DNA of 64,000 nt from Mastigocoleus testarum BC008. Lineage in GTDB: Bacteria > Cyanobacteriota > Cyanobacteriia > Cyanobacteriales > Nostocaceae. The notes beneath the pieces are model-generated. The model was not told the origin of the DNA. It searched no databases and saw only the letters and a program-made list of their open reading frames with translations. Shown piece after piece: positions 1 to 10,300 of this stretch. The position numbers were made by a program, and so were the translations under genes. The number at the start of each line of letters is the position of its first letter. Positions within the stretch are counted from its first letter, which is position 1. The stretch lies in assembly GCF_001456025.1 (NCBI RefSeq), contig NZ_LMTZ01000146.1, positions 1-64,000 of the forward strand. Reading direction: 5' to 3'.

Positions 1-3000
1 TTTCTGCTGGAGCAGTGAATGTTGGTGTGGTTTCTGATGTAATGTTGTCTGCATCATCAACTCCACTGTCATCACTTGGTGCTAAATCCGGAGCAATTGG
101 TGTATCTGGAACCAAAGGATTAATAGTGAGTTTTTGAGTTACAGGGTCACTAACATTACCATCGTCATCAACTGTTGTCACACTGATTTGAGGTTTGTCC
201 CCACCATTTAATACAGGGGTCGTACCGTCTGTTGGTGTTGCAGTTTCTAAATCAACACTCCAGTTACCTTCGTCGTCAGCAATGGTTTCATAGGTTGCTT
301 CTGGTGTACCGTCATCCGAAGCATCTACTTCCAGAATTACTGTGATACCAGGTTCTGCGGTACCGGTGATTTCTGGTGTTGTATCGTCGGTGGTTTCTGG
401 TGAGGTGATTAACAGTGAAGCAATTACTGTATCATCAACATCGGTAACTTCAATGTTCGCCGGTTGAGAGATGGTGTTTCCATCGGGGTCAGTACCTACA
501 ACTTCTACTTCATAGATATTATCCCCATCGGTATCGCTTGGATTCTCGAAGTCCGGAGCAGTTTTAAAGCTGAGCAATCCAGTTTCAGGATCTACGGTAA
601 ATGAATCTGCATCATCTCCACCACCGATACTGTAGGTTAAGGGGTCACCTTCTGGATCTGTAGCAGTAACGTTAGCAACAGGAATTCTGTTTTCTGGTAC
701 GGTAATTGTTGCTGCTGGCGTTGGAGTTTCGACTGTTGCTACATCATTAGCTGTATCACCATTTAAGGTCGCTGTGATGTTTACTGGAGAACCATCCTCC
801 GGTACGGTGGTAGTTACAGGTATGCCATTATCAATATGCTGTTGGGTAATAGGTCCATTGAAAAGTTCTGTACCACCTTGGTCCGTAACTACTAAGGTGT
901 CACCTACTACTGCATTGCTTGGTAGTTCTACAATGGCGTCAACTTCACCATTTAATTCATCAGGACTAATTACACCATCATCATCAGCATCTTCGGTGAT
1001 AGTAACTTTCAATGCTGTTGGTTCTGACTCATCAACATCGGTTACTTCAATGTTTGCTGCTTGAAGGATGGTGTTTCCATCAGGGTCAGTGGCTACAACT
1101 TCTACTTCGTAGACGTTATCCCCATCAGTGTCAGTTGGATCCTCGAAGTCTGGAGCAGTTTTAAAGCTGAGCAATCCAGTTTCAGGATTAATGGTGAAAG
1201 AGTCAGCGTCATCTCCACCACCAATGCTGTATGTCAATGTGTCACCATCTGGGTCTTCTGCAGTAACATTCGCAACATCAGTTATATTTTCTTGTACGGT
1301 GATAATTCCCACAGGAGTTGGAGTTTCGACTGTTGCTACATCATTAGCTGTATCACCATTTAAGGTCGCTGTGATGTTTACTGGAGAACCATCCTCTGGT
1401 GCAGTGGTAGTTACAGCTACGCCATTATCAATATGCTCTTGAGTAATGGGTTCGTTGAAGAGTTCTATACCACCTTGGTCAGTAACTACTAAGGTGTCAC
1501 CAACTTTTGCATTACTTGGTAATTCTACAACAGCCTTAATATCACCATCCAGTTCATCAAGACTGATTACACCATCATCATCAGCATCTTCGGTGATAGT
1601 AACTTTTAGTGCTGTTGGTTCTGATTCATCAACATCGGTTACTTCAATGTTTGCTGCTTGAAGGATAGTGTTTCCATCAGGGTCAGTGGCTATAACTTCT
1701 ACTTCGTAGACGTTATCCCCATCGGTGTCAGTTGGATCTTCGAAGTCTGGAGCAGTTTTAAAGCTGAGCAATCCAGTTTCAGGATTAATGGTGAAAGAGC
1801 CAGCGTCATCTCCACCACCAATGCTGTATGTCAATGTGTCACCATCTGGGTCTTCTATAGTAATATTCGCGACGTCAGTTATATTTTCTGTTACAGGAAT
1901 AGTAACTGCGGGAGTATCGCTTGGAGTGACATTTACGGTAACTGTAATTGGAGTAGAGGCATCACCTGCATCGTCTTCTACTGTATAGGTGAAGGTGTCA
2001 GTACCAGTGAAACCAGCCTTAGGAATATAAGTTATCTCACCTGTGATAGGGTTGATGGCGGTAGTACCATTACCAGGTCCATTATCAATCGCAACTGTGG
2101 TGAGATCTACTGTACCCTCACTGTCTGTGTCGTTAGCAGCGACATCAATGACTACAGGAGTCTCTTGTTGAGTAGTGCTTGTATCAGCTACACCTACCGG
2201 TGGATTGTTTGGAGTACTGCCATCAAAACGGATAGGGTTACTGATGGCTCCTAAATCAGTCCAAGTTGTATCTAAATTAATTCCCCCATCAATACCACCA
2301 ATATCTTGGTTGTAGGAATTATCTTGGGTTGCAGTGCCCACAACAAAGCTGACTGCTGTTGTCTCATCAACCCCTGTTATCCCAAGAGTGGCTAATTGTG
2401 TAACGATGTCACTGAAAGGGATACTAAAACTTAAGAAGTAATCGTTAGCGCTGTCACCGTTGAGATCAGTGTTAGTAATACCTGGATCGATGGTGCTATC
2501 AACAGGAGAGAAATTGTAATTGTCAGCAGTTTGTGCATAAGTTAATAAAGGTGGTGAAACAATTGTTGTGGTTGATGGCGAATTATTAGCGCCCGTACCA
2601 GGATCCCAAATTGCAAGACTATCTGTACTACCCTGGTTATTAACCCCAACATAAAGGTCTACAGCCCCATCGCCAGTGACATCAATTCCGATAAATAGGT
2701 TACGAGAAAAGCCTGATGGGTTACCATCTTCACCTACTCGAAGTCGGAAAGCAATTGTTCCGTTGGTCAGTCCTGCGTCCCCTTCTCCATCAAACTGGAG
2801 ATAAAACATGGGGTTACCAGCATCACCTGTCAAGTCACTTTCCGTACTTCCTGTCTGCTGATCTTGAGCAAAATCGTAGGCATTTGCCCCCGAAGGCGTG
2901 ATAGCATTCCACCCTCGATCCGTGGGGCTGGTGACATCTATGGCAAGAACAGCTTGGTAAGCTACTATTGCTTTTGAATGAAAAATCAGAGGAACTTCAA

Positions 3001-3514
3001 AATCGGCTGTGGTGAATTCTAGATTCCAGTTGCCACCCAGGACTAGATTTCCAGTCAGTGTTTCAGATGCGGCGATTTCGGCTCCAGTAATATGACTAAG
3101 CTTGGTTATAAATTCTTCCCCACCATCTCCTGCTGCAACATTACAACCGTAGAGAAGAAGTTGGGAATTAGATAATTTATCTCTAAACCAACTTTTTAAA
3201 TATTCAGCATAAAGATTAAGACTAGAAAGGCTTAATTCAGTATTACCAAGATACAAACAACCAGGCGAACCATGGGAAATAACATGAATCCTGGCAATAT
3301 TGGAGCGATTTGCCAGAACAGTCGTTATTTGTTTAACACCATCTTTTTCTGGGTCGAGAATAACTACTTCAATACCCGATCGCAAACCCGCAATTAAACT
3401 TTGATAATCTTTAACGGTAGTGTCAAAAAAAGCAATCTCTTGGGGTTGAATTTCTTGGGTCCGAATCTCTTGAAACTTATTACCCTGAAGCAAAACTTGT
3501 GTGTCAACAGTCAT
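1..3514 (-). CDS. Large exported adhesin-like protein, DUF4347 plus Ig/cadherin-like repeats (partial)
   Basis: About 1171 codons are present; the C-terminus lies beyond the left edge. The ATG at 3514 gives MTVDTQVLLQGNKF. Residues ~20-185 are a DUF4347 domain, with a HVISHGSPG motif, an LLLYGCNVAAGDGG motif and an IAASETLTGN...GGNWNLEF ending. A region rich in D-G-D-x calcium-type loops follows (~190-430), then a Big-type Ig domain with an NDTDSEG motif. After that come cadherin-like modules (DPDGDTLTYSIGGGDDA, INPETGLLSFKTAPDFE, YEVEV.ATDPDG) that repeat almost exactly every 199 aa. The last visible part (PDLAPSDDSG) looks like another Bap-type Ig module. Cyanobacterial proteins of this type are cell-surface or secreted. 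No classical signal peptide is visible, which fits type I export with a C-terminal signal outside the window. Very acidic, as usual for Ca2+-binding repeats. Confidence 0.88.
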   Translation of the reverse strand, partial: MTVDTQVLLQGNKFQEIRTQEIQPQEIAFFDTTVKDYQSLIAGLRSGIEVVILDPEKDGVKQITTVLANRSNIARIHVISHGSPGCLYLGNTELSLSSLNLYAEYLKSWFRDKLSNSQLLLYGCNVAAGDGGEEFITKLSHITGAEIAASETLTGNLVLGGNWNLEFTTADFEVPLIFHSKAIVAYQAVLAIDVTSPTDRGWNAITPSGANAYDFAQDQQTGSTESDLTGDAGNPMFYLQFDGEGDAGLTNGTIAFRLRVGEDGNPSGFSRNLFIGIDVTGDGAVDLYVGVNNQGSTDSLAIWDPGTGANNSPSTTTIVSPPLLTYAQTADNYNFSPVDSTIDPGITNTDLNGDSANDYFLSFSIPFSDIVTQLATLGITGVDETTAVSFVVGTATQDNSYNQDIGGIDGGINLDTTWTDLGAISNPIRFDGSTPNNPPVGVADTSTTQQETPVVIDVAANDTDSEGTVDLTTVAIDNGPGNGTTAINPITGEITYIPKAGFTGTDTFTYTVEDDAGDASTPITVTVNVTPSDTPAVTIPVTENITDVANITIEDPDGDTLTYSIGGGDDAGSFTINPETGLLSFKTAPDFEDPTDTDGDNVYEVEVIATDPDGNTILQAANIEVTDVDESEPTALKVTITEDADDDGVISLDELDGDIKAVVELPSNAKVGDTLVVTDQGGIELFNEPITQEHIDNGVAVTTTAPEDGSPVNITATLNGDTANDVATVETPTPVGIITVQENITDVANVTAEDPDGDTLTYSIGGGDDADSFTINPETGLLSFKTAPDFEDPTDTDGDNVYEVEVVATDPDGNTILQAANIEVTDVDESEPTALKVTITEDADDDGVISPDELNGEVDAIVELPSNAVVGDTLVVTDQGGTELFNGPITQQHIDNGIPVTTTVPEDGSPVNITATLNGDTANDVATVETPTPAATITVPENRIPVANVTATDPEGDPLTYSIGGGDDADSFTVDPETGLLSFKTAPDFENPSDTDGDNIYEVEVVGTDPDGNTISQPANIEVTDVDDTVIASLLITSPETTDDTTPEITGTAEPGITVILEVDASDDGTPEATYETIADDEGNWSVDLETATPTDGTTPVLNGGDKPQISVTTVDDDGNVSDPVTQKLTINPLVPDTPIAPDLAPSDDSGVDDADNITSETTPTFTAPAE
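430..1930 (-). repeat. 597-bp (199-aa) near-identical tandem repeat inside the adhesin gene
   Basis: Blocks at about 1030-1330 and 1627-1930 match almost base for base. A third, more diverged copy starts near 430. Landmarks such as gaagtc.ggagcagttttaa recur at 548, 1145 and 1742, exactly 597 apart. The repeat is in frame and encodes one cadherin-like module plus its linker. Confidence 0.9.
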
Positions 3515-4058
3515 GATATGCAAAACCTATGATTGAATAAACTCGAAAATCGATCTTCAATATTTATGATTTAATTGATACAAAAAATTAAGGCAGAATT
3601 TAAGTAAACAGCCTTTTCAAATAAATTCCAATGATGTTGTAGAGATACGAGAACCAGAGATATCAGATTTCCTGCAATCTAAGACTCGCGACACAATAAT
3701 CTATCTTTATATTGATATGAAGATATAATTCCAAAATTACATAGTGATATTGGCAACACTAAGTACAATTTAGCTAAAGAGCATTTCAGTATATTTAATA
3801 TTTTATTTTTAAGCACAATAAGTACGCCAAGCCAATATAATTCTCATCTCGATAATAATTTTATGTATCACATACAACATCAGAATAATTACTGAGATTA
3901 CGTGTCCATGAAAATAATGAGATCAATTAGAATGTTTTATATAGTACAAATACTTAGGTGAGTTAATACAGTAATACTTCATAAAATGCGCTAGAAAGTT
4001 TTACCCATCACTATACTTAAAATAACCTGTATTTTCTGCTCTTTTCCTACAAAAGATT

Positions 4059-4112
4059 GCAGAGACGAGGTCTTCAAGAGCATTCCCGCAGGGAAATATA
4101 TCGCGTCTCTAC
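4059..4112. repeat. GAGACG-type inverted repeat
   Basis: Ends gcagagacga and cgcgtctctac are inverted copies around an insert containing cattcccgcagggaa. Same family as the repeats at 4186, 23090, 30434, 40923 and 60470. Confidence 0.6.
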
Positions 4113-4185
4113 AATACTTTAGAACTAATAATGTGGTGGGATATAAGCAATCCTAAATCATTCGTGAGAATCGATATTTCGATAT

Positions 4186-4241
4186 TGTAGAGACGTTGCA
4201 GAGGCTAACGCCGACGCCGCAGGCTCTGCAATGTCTCTACA
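4186..4241. repeat. Long hairpin repeat downstream of petF
   Basis: An 18-bp stem (arms tgtagagacgttgcagag and ctctgcaatgtctctaca, one G.T pair) with a GC-rich loop holding gccgacgccgcagg. The same 14-mer recurs at 59234. It lies 40 bp past the ferredoxin stop and could act as a terminator or 3'-end stabiliser, although there is no T-run. Confidence 0.65.
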
Positions 4242-4280
4242 GGATTGATCTATTCATAAATCAAATATGATTGCTAATAT

Positions 4281-4580
4281 TCAGTAAATTTCTTCTTCTT
4301 GATGAGTTTGGATAGTGCAATCAGAAGTCGCATAAGCAACACAGGTTAAGACGAAACCAGCACCAATCTGATCGTCATCTAGAAATACCTGATCGGATTG
4401 ATCTATAGTTCCAGAAACAATTTTACCCGCGCAAGTGGAACAAGAACCAGCACGACAAGAAACAGGTAAGTCAAGACCCTGTTCTTCAGCAGCTTCTACA
4501 ATATATTGATCGTCAGGAACATCAATAGTTGTATTTAATCCTTCTGCTTCATTGACTAATGTAACTTTGTAAGTTGCCAC
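4281..4580 (-). CDS. petF: Plant-type [2Fe-2S] ferredoxin
   Basis: 99 aa, the normal length for photosynthetic ferredoxin. It carries electrons from photosystem I to ferredoxin-NADP reductase and other acceptors in the cytoplasm. The cluster ligands are visible as Cys42, Cys47, Cys50 (C-RAGS-C-ST-C) and Cys80 (LTCVAYATSD), the spacing of the plant-type fold. The acidic C-terminus (HQEEEIY) is typical. A single-gene unit read leftwards, divergent from ygfZ. The 390-bp spacer to ygfZ is AT-rich and should carry both promoters. Cyanobacteria have several paralogues; the high similarity to the major type suggests petF1, but that is inference. Confidence 0.95.
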   Translation of the reverse strand: MATYKVTLVNEAEGLNTTIDVPDDQYIVEAAEEQGLDLPVSCRAGSCSTCAGKIVSGTIDQSDQVFLDDDQIGAGFVLTCVAYATSDCTIQTHQEEEIY

Positions 4581-4973
4581 GTTCTTATCCTCTTATTTAA
4601 GAATCGAAAAAAAACTGGTGTAAAAAACGGTTTAAAATTTTTGAAGACTCAAATTTAAGTCTTCAGGTTTTAGTCTGGTAAAGACCAATCATAAATTTTG
4701 TTTTGTTTTTGAACAGTACACACAGAATTTATACTTATTTATCCTACACCTAAACGTTGCTACAAGTCTTATTTTGTATGTAGTGTAGTGCATTATTATG
4801 TAACATCCCTCATCGATCCTTTGTACATTAGTTTCATGTCACGTCTGTATATTTGCATCACATCGCATCCATACATTGGAATTATGTTGAGTCGCTGAAT
4901 TACCTATAGATTCTTGTTGAAGCGAAAAACCTTGATTTGATAGCATTTGCAATGCAGGATCCTCTTAAAAACC

Positions 4974-5990
4974 ATGTCTGAATTAGTCCAAAAGGGAAAT
5001 GACACAGCAGCAATTCAAGTAATAACTCAAGGAGTTGCAGTATGCGATCGCAGTAATTGGGGACGGATCAAAGTATCTGATGATGACCGCTTGCGTTTCT
5101 TACATAACCAAAGTACTAACGATTTTCAAAGTCTAAAATCAGGTCAGGGATGCGATACTGTTTTTGTTAATTCCACCGCTCGTACAATTGATTTAGCAAG
5201 TGCTTATGTAACTGATGATGCCGTTTTATTGTTAGTCTCACCTCAAAAACGAGAGTTTTTATTTCAATGGTTAGATAGATATATTTTCTTTGCGGATAAA
5301 GTACAGTTAACCGATGTTACCGACGAAACAGCAACTTTGAGTATAATTGGTACGGGTAGTGATGCGATCGCAGAACAACTAGGTGCAAAAGAAATTATCG
5401 GTCAACCCCACGGAAACCATATTTCATTCTCTTTGGGTAACACAGATAATACAGAAGGAATAATAGCAGTAGGAAGTGGTTTAGCATCTCCCGGATATAC
5501 TTTAATTATCCCAGCAAGTGAGAAAGAAGCCATTTGGCAAAAAATCATTGAAAATGGTGCAGTTCCCCTGAGTGAAAATGCTTGGGAAACATTACGAATT
5601 ATTGAAGGACGTCCAGCACCAGAACAAGAATTAACAGATGATTATAATCCCCTAGAAGCAGGTTTATGGCAAACAATTTCTTTTGATAAAGGTTGTTATA
5701 TAGGTCAAGAAACTATCGCTCGCTTGAATACATATAAAGGTGTAAAACAATGTCTTTGGGGTATTCGACTTAATTCCCCAGTCGAAGCAGGTGCAGTTAT
5801 TTTTGCAGAAGACCAAAAAGTTGGTAAACTTACTAGCTACACCGAAACCTCAGAAGGACACTTTGGGCTAGGATACATACGTACCAAAGCCGGTGGTGTA
5901 GGATTAAAAGTGAAAGTTGGAGATACAGAAGGAGAAGTCGTAGAAATTCCCTTTGTTTCTCACAATTATCCGGACGATAACGCAGAATAA
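4974..5990 (+). CDS. ygfZ: Folate-binding YgfZ-family protein (GcvT-related)
   Basis: 338 aa from the ATG at 4974; an in-frame TTG 27 bp upstream gives a longer but less likely start. The family signature K-G-C-Y-x-G-Q-E is present near residue 238 (SFDKGCYIGQETIARL), and the N-terminal GcvT-like fold begins IKVSDDDRLRFLHNQSTNDF. YgfZ proteins bind tetrahydrofolate and support repair or assembly of Fe-S enzymes; the motif Cys is the key residue. It is not the glycine-cleavage T protein, which lacks KGCYxGQE. Placed divergently from a Fe-S ferredoxin, which may be coincidence. A clear single gene with no partner downstream. Confidence 0.9.
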   Translation: MSELVQKGNDTAAIQVITQGVAVCDRSNWGRIKVSDDDRLRFLHNQSTNDFQSLKSGQGCDTVFVNSTARTIDLASAYVTDDAVLLLVSPQKREFLFQWLDRYIFFADKVQLTDVTDETATLSIIGTGSDAIAEQLGAKEIIGQPHGNHISFSLGNTDNTEGIIAVGSGLASPGYTLIIPASEKEAIWQKIIENGAVPLSENAWETLRIIEGRPAPEQELTDDYNPLEAGLWQTISFDKGCYIGQETIARLNTYKGVKQCLWGIRLNSPVEAGAVIFAEDQKVGKLTSYTETSEGHFGLGYIRTKAGGVGLKVKVGDTEGEVVEIPFVSHNYPDDNAE

Positions 5991-6599
5991 AGAGTTAAGG
6001 GTTATGAATTCCCATAAGTAAGCAGTTAATCTCATTCACCGTGCTTATTAACGCGGGCGTCTAATATGACGCTGCGCGTGCAAAGCTGAGACAAATCAAA
6101 AATATTGCGAAAAAACTGGTAAAAATATTGACACATTATTCGCAATGAATTAAAGATTAAATGGTGACACTCACATTTAATTGGGTTTACCGTCAAATTA
6201 AAACTTAGTGATTTTTCAATACTTATGAGTCCGTAATCTATACTCAATAAAATAGGAACTTACCAAAAATAATAGGTATAAACCTGTTAGAAATATTCTC
6301 CACTTCTATTTTTGAAGTTGCGAGCAGTAAGTTTTATATTTTTATTGTCGGGATATTTTCTATACTTTAGATTTCTATACTTTAGGTTTCTATAGTTTAA
6401 AAATATTTACCTTAAGGGTGTTGAAATATTTGAAAGAGTAAAATGTATATTCAATTTATAAAAAATTTGATTATAAAAAATTTGATTATAAAAAATTTGA
6501 TTATCAAAGGTTTCATCCTCAGAATTTTTACGATTAAAAATTTGATTTTAGAAGATTTGACTATAAATATTTAATCATTTTTGTAATAACTATAAAAAT
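5991..6599. other. Intergenic, AT-rich, with a short tandem repeat
   Basis: No credible gene; a 71-codon frame on the minus strand has no family features. Contains the 15-bp tandem repeat at 6456-6500 and degenerate copies after it. Confidence 0.6.
6456..6500. repeat. 15-bp tandem repeat, three exact copies
   Basis: Unit ttataaaaaatttga, three perfect copies, then decayed copies to about 6570, ending just upstream of the next gene. Confidence 0.85.
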
Positions 6600-7016
6600 A
6601 TGAATTGGTTTAGAGAAAAATTACTTCCCGGAATGGTTTTGGTCTCGGTCATGGCAATATTTGTTCCGGGTATTTTATTTCTCAGTGCTGGGCTTTCTTC
6701 TAATCTCGTAATATTTCTTGCAGAAGTTTTAAAACCACACCGCAAACTAATCAATAAATCAATATACTTAGGAACTAATACTGCATTATTAGGAATTGCT
6801 GGGATTTCTGGTTGTGCAGCTGTTGCGACAATATATGACACAATTACCGACAGACATACCGAAGATATACCCGAAACCCAAAATATAGAAGTATTTGAAA
6901 AACCTAATATTCCATATCGCTGTACCAAGTGTAAGTATTATTCAGATAATCCTCTTTTACCTTGTGCAGTACATCCAATTGAGATGAAAGAAGATTGTCA
7001 AGATTGGGGTGCTTGA
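6600..7016 (+). CDS. Small membrane protein with Cys-rich C-terminal tail (unknown function)
   Basis: 138 aa. Two hydrophobic segments are visible, about residues 8-32 (LLPGMVLVSVMAIFVPGILF) and 58-80 (NTALLGIAGISGCAAVATIY). A soluble tail follows with CTKCKYY...LLPCAVHP...EDC, four cysteines that could bind a metal. I recognise the tail style from cyanobacterial hypothetical proteins but know no function. The ATG at 6600 is the first plausible start, with no strong Shine-Dalgarno. A 112-codon frame on the opposite strand is its antisense shadow. Confidence 0.7.
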   Translation: MNWFREKLLPGMVLVSVMAIFVPGILFLSAGLSSNLVIFLAEVLKPHRKLINKSIYLGTNTALLGIAGISGCAAVATIYDTITDRHTEDIPETQNIEVFEKPNIPYRCTKCKYYSDNPLLPCAVHPIEMKEDCQDWGA

Positions 7017-7336
7017 AATTAGTTTTCTTAGTGGATATTTTTCATTTTATTCTTATTAATTCAGGACTTACGCAATTACAAATCTATGTCCTACGGACAC
7101 GTTATGCTAACGTTGCATAAGTCCTATTATTGCTAATAAATCTTTAAATTAACCCTATTGTTCTATAGAGGTCTCCCAAACCATATTAGCTATAATTCAA
7201 TACAGTTCAGTTAAGGCTAAATCTCAAGATTGAAGTAGGTTGGCTTGACGGAGGAAAGCCAACAATAATCAGATTTTCTTGGGTTACGCTGTCGCTTAAC
7301 CCAACCTACGAAAATGCTTAACGGAACCGTATTGGG
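7017..7336. other. Intergenic with two palindromic repeat clusters
   Basis: 7062-7127 holds an inverted repeat (aggactta.gcaa / ttgcataagtcct) around cctacggacacgttatgc. 7235-7309 holds nested hairpins: outer arms gtaggttgg / ccaacctac, inner ttggctt / aaagccaa and ttgggtta / taacccaa. Both types are dispersed cyanobacterial repeats. No gene seen. Confidence 0.65.
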
Positions 7337-10300
7337 CTATAACTGCAAATCTAATTGTTGTTTTAAAGATTCTGGTACTTTATGTGCGGTCTTCCAACTC
7401 CGCACACCTTCCCACTTAGTATCCTTATTCCAATTAATATCTCCCAAAAAACTATCACTTAATTGCGCTTCAAGCAAACGAGCACCTCTGAGATCTGCAC
7501 CACTAAGATCTGCATTACTGATATTCGTACCTTTCAAATGTGCACCCCTAAAATTCGAATTGTTGAGTTTTGCACCCCTGAGGTCTGCGTTACTTAACCG
7601 TACACCTCTGAGATCTGCATTACTTAATTGTGCTTTTCTAAGGTTTGCGTTATTCAATTGCGCACCTCTGAAATCTGTACCACCGAGATTTGCGTTGCTT
7701 AAATTTACACCTTCAAGATTTGCACCCTCCAGCTGTGCACCTCTAAGGTCCATGTTACTCAGGTCTGAACTTCTGAGATTAGCTCGACTCAAATATGCAC
7801 CTCTGAGATCTATATTCCTAAGATCCGCACTCCTCAAATCGGATTCACTCAAATCTGCTCCCATAAGATTTGCACCACTCAAATTAACACCCCTGAGATA
7901 TGCACCCCTTAGGTTAATACCACTCAAATCCGCACCACTAAGATCTGCTCCATTGAGGTATGCGTTGCTCAAATCAGCACCCCTCAAATATGTACCTCTT
8001 AGGTCTGCACTTCTAAGATTTGCACCACTCAGAGATACACCCCTTAAGTCGATGTTACTAAGGTCTGCACCCCTGAGAAATTGTCCAACCACGCTGTTAA
8101 AGGTTCCTGGATGAATCAAATCACTATAATTAATAATGCGGAGAAGTTGAAATTTCCAAGAATTTATCTTATCTGTTGGAGTAGATGGATTAAAGATAAT
8201 TTTTGTTCTTAAATGCTCTTGTTTGTGATTAACTCGTTGCAATTCTAAAAGCAATATGGTGATATTTAATCCTACATAAATATCAACTTGACGCTGTCCT
8301 AAGTGAATATTTTCTAAATGCAGTTGTAATGATTTTTTCTGAGGTAAGTTTTGTTCGTGGGTATCTATAAATTCTCCCTCGCACCATTTTTGATGAAAAT
8401 TTTCTATACGCTCAAATAGTTGTATTGGTTCAGGAATTTTATTATTTACTTCCCGACTACTTCTTATGTATGAAAAATCTTTAATTTTATTACCATTCTT
8501 GACTGGAGTCACACTCAAAGATTTCTCTTTATTCCCCATACTCAGCTTGATTAAAGGGATATCAAATCTTGAACTTACGTGTAAACTTGGTTTAAGACTA
8601 AATTCCTGAGCTAACAAAACCATCAAATAATCCACTATTTCTGGTGTTAAAATATCGCATCCCAACCAATCATAGAGTTCCGAATCCATTATGTTTTGGG
8701 GGACGTGAAATCCAGTAGAACATATACCTGGTGTTATCCATTCTTCTAGTTTAGTTTTCAGGTTTACAGCGGACAAAAACTCACTCAAACTTTTATGAAT
8801 AAACTCAATTGAATATTTCTGTTGTGCAAAAACAGATTTTAATGCTTCTTGATAAATCTTGATTTTTGCTTGGGTTGAGTTAGTACATTCAAACATTTCT
8901 CCTGTTAATTCACTATTTCGATGAATAGCTGCCAATAAATATAGTAGTAGAGGCTCTTGTGCTAATTCTTGAACTATATTGGGACAGTTTTTATCTTGGA
9001 GAAATTGTTGAAATGCTAAAGCCGGTTCTGTTCCAACTTGTGCTGACCAATTATTTAACCATTTCTTTTGGATATGGTTATCCATCGTCAAAATTTTTGC
9101 TCTGTCTAAATTCGTTGGTAAATTACTTTCAAGACTTTGTAAAACTGAACTTCTAGTAGTTACTAATATTCGATGACCAAGTTCTCCAGGATTTTGTTGA
9201 CATTTTTCTTGAAAGGTTGCTATTTGACTAATAAATTCTATTAAATTACAACTACTTCTATCTTGGAGTAGTAAGTCATCAAGACCATCAAGTAAAAATA
9301 AGTAGCGAGTATTTTTCTCTTTTAACCAATTATCATCATGAGCAATACAGAAATCTTTATCAAGAACTGTTTTCAATGTATCTTCAAACTTTTGTTCTAC
9401 CTTCTTTATATCTCTTAGATTCACTAAAACTGGTGTCCAAACAGGATGTAAATTTCGCCTGATATACTCGGCAAATATACGACAAAATACTGTCTTACCT
9501 TTTCCTGCTTCTGCTTGAATCCAAATGATTTTATCTTGCTTCTTTGGGTCTTGAAGTAGATTTAATGTCCAACTTTCTAAGTCAATCGGTAATTGTTGTT
9601 TATTTATTTGACCTTTCTTATTTAGTCGCTGTGCTTTTAGAGGAACGTAGATATCTTGTAAAGTAAATTGCTCCGTAAACATCGTTTGCTGAGATAGCTT
9701 ACCAATATGTGACTCTAGGTAATTATCAATAATCTGGTACTTTATCAATCTTTTACGCCAAGTACTCTTGCGCAATCCAAAATATCTTGTTTGCAAACCT
9801 GCAATACTACTCAAAGCTATATCTATGTATCGCTGGGCATTCCAAGCTATTCTTTGTATTAGAGTATTTGTCTCATATGTTGTTAGACCAGCATTTTTTA
9901 ATAAAGCAAAACAATTCTTGTTGAAGTATTTAGCAATTTTAGTCTCGCGGAAGCAATGAATCGTTTTATTAGGATCTAGCATCCTAAGTTCAAACTCTAA
10001 ATTATCTTCTATATTTGTATATTCTTGAGAAACTACTAATTTCGAAATTTGATTTATTACGAATTGGTTTGCTGTTGTTAGCAAAATATTTTCGAAGCTT
10101 TCTATATAAGCTAACCTACCAGCAATTAATGCATATTCCTCTAAACTTGGACGTCCCTCAATATTATCGCGATAAAATTTTATTCCTTCTGTTGCTATTC
10201 CTGCAATTGAAAATCCATTTACGGAGATATCTTTAATCTCAATTGAATTCTCAATGAAGCCTAGCTTTATAGCTAATTCTAGACTTGCACTAGAGGTTAT

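Larger units (their letters stand above)
3515..4280. other. Intergenic region between adhesin and ferredoxin
   Basis: AT-rich, no credible ORF on either strand. It must hold the adhesin promoter (reading left from ~3515). It also contains two GAGACG-type inverted repeats, at 4059-4112 and 4186-4241. Confidence 0.7.

Noticed and set aside
774..2254. Several plus-strand frames of 70-200 codons
   Set aside because: They lie opposite the repeated adhesin gene and echo its repeats; the minus-strand frame is the continuous one with domains.
7314..8114. 266-codon plus-strand frame opposite the pentapeptide repeats
   Set aside because: It mirrors the repeat unit of the NACHT gene (APLRSALL pattern) and is an antisense shadow.
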